DNA of 64,000 nucleotides from Aphelenchoides besseyi (Eukaryota; Nematoda; Chromadorea; Rhabditida; Aphelenchoididae), in NCBI GenBank assembly GCA_024699855.1, contig JAMPIQ010000002.1:8184001-8248000 (forward strand), given 5' to 3'. A model generated the notes under the pieces. The model ran no database searches. It was not told where the DNA came from and worked only from the letters and a program-made list of their open reading frames with translations. Position 1 is the stretch's first letter. Each line of letters begins with the position of its first letter. The position numbers and the translations under genes were made by a program. Of the stretch, positions 60,508 to 64,000 are shown one piece after another.

Positions 60508-63500
60508 TTCGGTGTGTATAAGCCGATGGGCTGGCAGCAGCTTTAAGATCAAACGGTTAGACAACAAAAACTGCAAACTCGTCGCGATTATGTTGATGTA
60601 AAAGTGAACTTAAACGCCAAAAAACGATCGCCGATTCTCGTAAACAACACGCTCCTTCTGTTCGATAGATCGCTTAAGGTTGCTGGGAGGTCGGTTGGCG
60701 TCTTGATAAACACACGCGTCGCAATCAATAAAACGGACAGCGAGAACGCACGAGAACGTGTGATTGGGCGAAGAAGAACGTCAAATTAATTGCAAATGAG
60801 AAAGAACGATAAACGCGGTCATTTTCCGTAAAATCTCGTCAAACTTATTCCCGTTCACCACTGCGATGAGGACCTTTTCAAACCGCTTCGTATTGTTTTG
60901 TATCAACACGAGAGACACGAGGTTCCGTCTTTTCGCGTACATTTTGTGCTCCAAAGTCCACGTGGTTTATGATGATTCCAACAAACGAGAATTCTAATCA
61001 CCGTCGTGTTCAGATGTGGAGACTCGTGAAATCGGAAGGTTGCACACAAAAAGTTGCAGTTGTTCGCTAATGAAAAAACGAACTCGAAGCCAAAAAAAGT
61101 CCAAACAAACACGAGAAAGTCGAGAAAAAAGCGGGACGCAAATCCAGAAAGCGTTTCCTTTTTCGCGCTTTCCGAACATTTTCGAGTGGACAAGAGGACC
61201 GCGTTCCGAACGTAACTTCGAACGACTCGAAGACGACGAAAAGAGTTCTTGGACGTCGTTCCTAAAAGACCGAAAACACGAATCTTCGATTTTCTGCACG
61301 TGGATTCGATCAGAGAACTCGCTCAGCCGATCGGCTGCTTAAACGGCAATTGGCCACAAACACACTCTCCACTACTCTTCAGCCTTCTCACTCCGCCGAT
61401 CAGTGGGTAAGCATTCCAAAGACCCGACTCATAGAGTGCCATTCGCTTTCAAGACCACAACGGTTGTAAAGCACAACGCAGTTGACAGTGCATCTCGATT
61501 GATTTGCAAAACTAAAGGCCACCGCGCATCTTATCGTCTCTTCGAATCTTTCGGTTTATATTTGCGCAATATGTCAACTAGATGATTCTTTCCACGAAAA
61601 AGTTTTAGTCCAATGACCTGGGGATCAGCACAAGTCCGATTAAAAATCCAAAGATCAACCGATGAAAACGCGTAATTGAACTTTGTTCCAAGAATTATGA
61701 TCGATGAAGAAACTGCTCAGCTTTTTTATCGAAATGGCACGTGACATTGCGCAGTTTTCGTTTTTGGAAAACAAATCCATGAATTAATATGGAAAAGGCT
61801 GTTGAATCAAGATGAAAACTGTTGCATCACGGATGTTATGACTGAACAAGCGATTCAAGAACACCAAAATGTGAAAACAACACCTCTGCCATTTTCTTCA
61901 TTTGACAATCAAAATCGAAAAACAACGCTTGTCGTCGCACAGCTACCGCCCCTATTGGTTTCTCGTCGTCGTTCGATGATAACGACAAACTGGCCCGACC
62001 ATTAACAACAACCAAAAGACCCAACCGCAAAGTTTATGGGTGGTGGCTGCTGTGCGATCATTCGACTTGTTGCCAGTGGACTTCAAAGTACGTCAACAGC
62101 TGCGCGACTGAAGAGAAACGCTTAGTCAAGAAACAATTAAACTTTTTCATTGCAGTGCTTGATTAATGATACACGTAGAGAAAATTTCTACTAAGTTTCA
62201 AACGTGGGAATCTGCTAACGTGAGAGTTTGTTTTTCACTGCAATTCAATCTCAGCAATCAAAATAATCAAAAGTGTACAGAAGTTTGGTTAAAAGTTCTT
62301 AGTCTTGACGTTTCCTAATCAAACAGTTACATAACTAGATGATTTCTGGTAGCTTCGAACTGTTTGACGGATATTGAAGATGTTAAAGTTTGCAGTGTAA
62401 TCGCTTTCTTCACCTTTTCGATATTCCAGTTTGCTATACGAAGACGTGGATCACGCAAATTGACGACGGGAATCTTGACGGAGGAGCTGCGTAGTTCGGA
62501 AGCGAGCAAACTGAGATGTTCAATCGCAAATTCGCAGCTTATGAACATCCGGTTTCCTTCGTCCAATCGATCGATCTATGAGATTTGGACGCTTCGTCAC
62601 AAGAGGCGATTTGGAGCCAAACGGAATTCGCGCGCAAAGGTCTCGAAAGAAGTAAAAAATTTGGCTCTTCGGTGGTTGCTCGTTTTCATTTCACTCGACA
62701 GCCGAAGGCGATCGTCCCGCTCGACCGGTCGCCTTCGGGGGTCTCTAAGCTCCACAAACAGTAAAGAGGTGCTTCGATTTGAGTTTAGCCATCTTGTCCT
62801 CAGCGGTCAACAAATTTGTGCTCCTGCGCGTTCATGAGCGGAATCGAGAGAGAGCGGCCAAACCATCGCTTTCGTGCTGCTTCTCCTCTCAAGCTTCAAT
62901 AATCGAACAACTGATGACCACTACTCACGATTCTTTTGATTGCGCAGCCTATCATCCAAAAATGACCACTGATGTTAGGCGAGAGTTACGTGTTGAAGCA
63001 GCTGTTTGAGTTTCGTTGGGCCCTACTTTTCGTTGTTGAAGTTGTAATTCGATCGCTTATTGTTTTTTGCCCCAGTCGATACGATTTCTTGTATTTGGAT
63101 TATACAACAACTTTTTTCACGCAATTTCAAGAAGTTTGATCGAATGACTCGATTGATTGCTTTCGATTGGTGGATCGCCCGTCGAGTATCCGGTTACTCG
63201 ATCATCTTCTTCCTATTGTCCATTTTCTTTTGGTTGCGAGGACGAGAGTTTCGTCGATTATAATCGCTGTGCTTGATTTCGATCGTCTTCCGCAATTCAT
63301 AATCCTCTTCAAGATCTTCCGCTTGACCATTTGTTTTTTCTTCGACATCGTTAGAGCCTGAAGTTTAAATCCGATTAGCGGCAACGAGTCTCGGTTTGGA
63401 ATACGAAGTTCACTCCAACGAAATGACCGCAGCTTTCGTTGATCTATTGAGCAATCAAGTTGAAACTTTCGAACTGTTAAGCCGACGATCTAATGCGCTT

Positions 63501-64000
63501 CGAAAGGTCAAAAACGTAATTGCCGATTGTATTCTCGAGTTTTGCGATCAATGTACGACAAGGGACCGCGTTTAATCCGCGCGATTTGACCATCTGGCAG
63601 TCAGTCAGTCAATCAATTTGATTGTCTACAAACGTGCACTATTTCGACTTACAAAAACGTGCGAGTCCCGCGTACACTCAACGGTCCGTTTTGAAGTGTC
63701 CGGTGGTCAAACGGTTCATTAGGAGCCGAAGTAGGTGGTTTGGCTTTCGAGAGTTTGAATGACCCTGTGGCTCAATGTCACGGTTGTGTAAAAAGAATCA
63801 CTTGTTCGACACGCACAATCAGATTACCGACCACGCGTCACGCTTTGATCGACTGCGTATCAAATTAATTGTCCCGATCATATTGAGAGCGTGATGCGAA
63901 CTTAGAGATCAGATTTACAATTTTTATTCACTGTGGAATTGCAAGGACACTTACGGTTAACGACAATCGATTCGACCTTCTCGTTTTTTCCTGTGCAATG
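60508..64000. other. Gene-poor window end, no gene recognised
   Basis: About 3.5 kb without a recognised protein. Frames such as 61016-61342 plus and 62364-62837 plus are basic and low in complexity, with no domain or clear splice sites, and look non-coding. The first part likely contains the hexokinase promoter. A gene extending past the right edge cannot be ruled out. Confidence 0.4.

Noticed and set aside
61016..62837. Basic low-complexity ORFs near the right end
   Set aside because: They lack conserved motifs and consistent splice signals, and look like composition-driven open frames.
1..64000. tRNA, rRNA, transposons, inverted repeats, CRISPR arrays, viral elements
   Set aside because: None was recognised on either strand by eye; a tRNAscan or repeat search was not possible here.

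Overview
The window comes from the nuclear genome of a nematode, probably a chromadorean outside Caenorhabditis (species not determined). The signs are an ortholog of the nematode zinc-finger protein MEP-1, a GT92 (DUF23) glycosyltransferase, an innexin, a seven-transmembrane nematode chemoreceptor, very short introns (mostly 34-50 nt) and many 3' splice sites placed 5-22 nt upstream of the start codon, as expected for spliced-leader trans-splicing. Exon boundaries below were worked out by eye from protein similarity, reading phase and GT/AG signals; for nearly every named gene the summed exon length is a multiple of three.

Layout. 0.1-4.3 kb (-): M1 aminopeptidase. 7.1-8.9 kb (+): GT92 glycosyltransferase. 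9.4-10.7 kb (-): Sds3-like Sin3/HDAC subunit. 11.2-11.7 kb (+): U1 snRNP protein C. 11.9-13.8 kb (+): DNA polymerase epsilon subunit 2. 14.1-16.3 kb (+): SLMAP-like FHA tail-anchored protein. 17.2-18.5 kb (+): single-pass membrane protein of unknown type. 18.9-21.6 kb (-): MEP-1. 23.4-24.2 kb (-): coiled-coil protein. 24.9-25.3 kb (+) and 29.4-29.8 kb (-): two small HLH proteins. 34.2-35.6 kb (-): short M18BP1/KNL-2-like protein. 36.3-38.1 kb (-): rabenosyn-5. 38.9-40.6 kb (+): innexin. 42.5-45.7 kb (+): glycogen phosphorylase. 46.0-46.9 kb (-): thymidine kinase. 47.4-47.8 and 48.9-49.4 kb (-): two small unknown genes, one secreted. 50.3-51.3 kb (-): NDUFAF3-like complex I assembly factor. 51.5-52.4 kb (+): VPS36-like ESCRT-II subunit. 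52.6-53.4 kb (-): CAP/SCP secreted protein. 54.3-55.6 kb (+): chemoreceptor. 55.7-57.7 kb (-): divergent Hsp70. 58.8-60.5 kb (-): divergent hexokinase. 25.3-34.2 kb and 60.5-64.0 kb are gene-poor.

The genes look like an ordinary mixture of housekeeping, chromatin and membrane functions; I see no operon-like tandem array, mobile element, tRNA, rRNA or CRISPR array. The main points for follow-up are mechanistic: recurrent use of AAG (once GAG) 3' splice sites, proven best in glycogen phosphorylase; several family members with altered or missing key parts (hexokinase phosphate loop, aminopeptidase GAMEN motif plus basic insert, VPS36 without GLUE domain, M18BP1-like protein without SANTA domain, Hsp70 without a normal substrate-binding end); and a long start-less open frame at 26.1-27.0 kb. 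I did not find convincing evidence of a wholly new multi-gene system.
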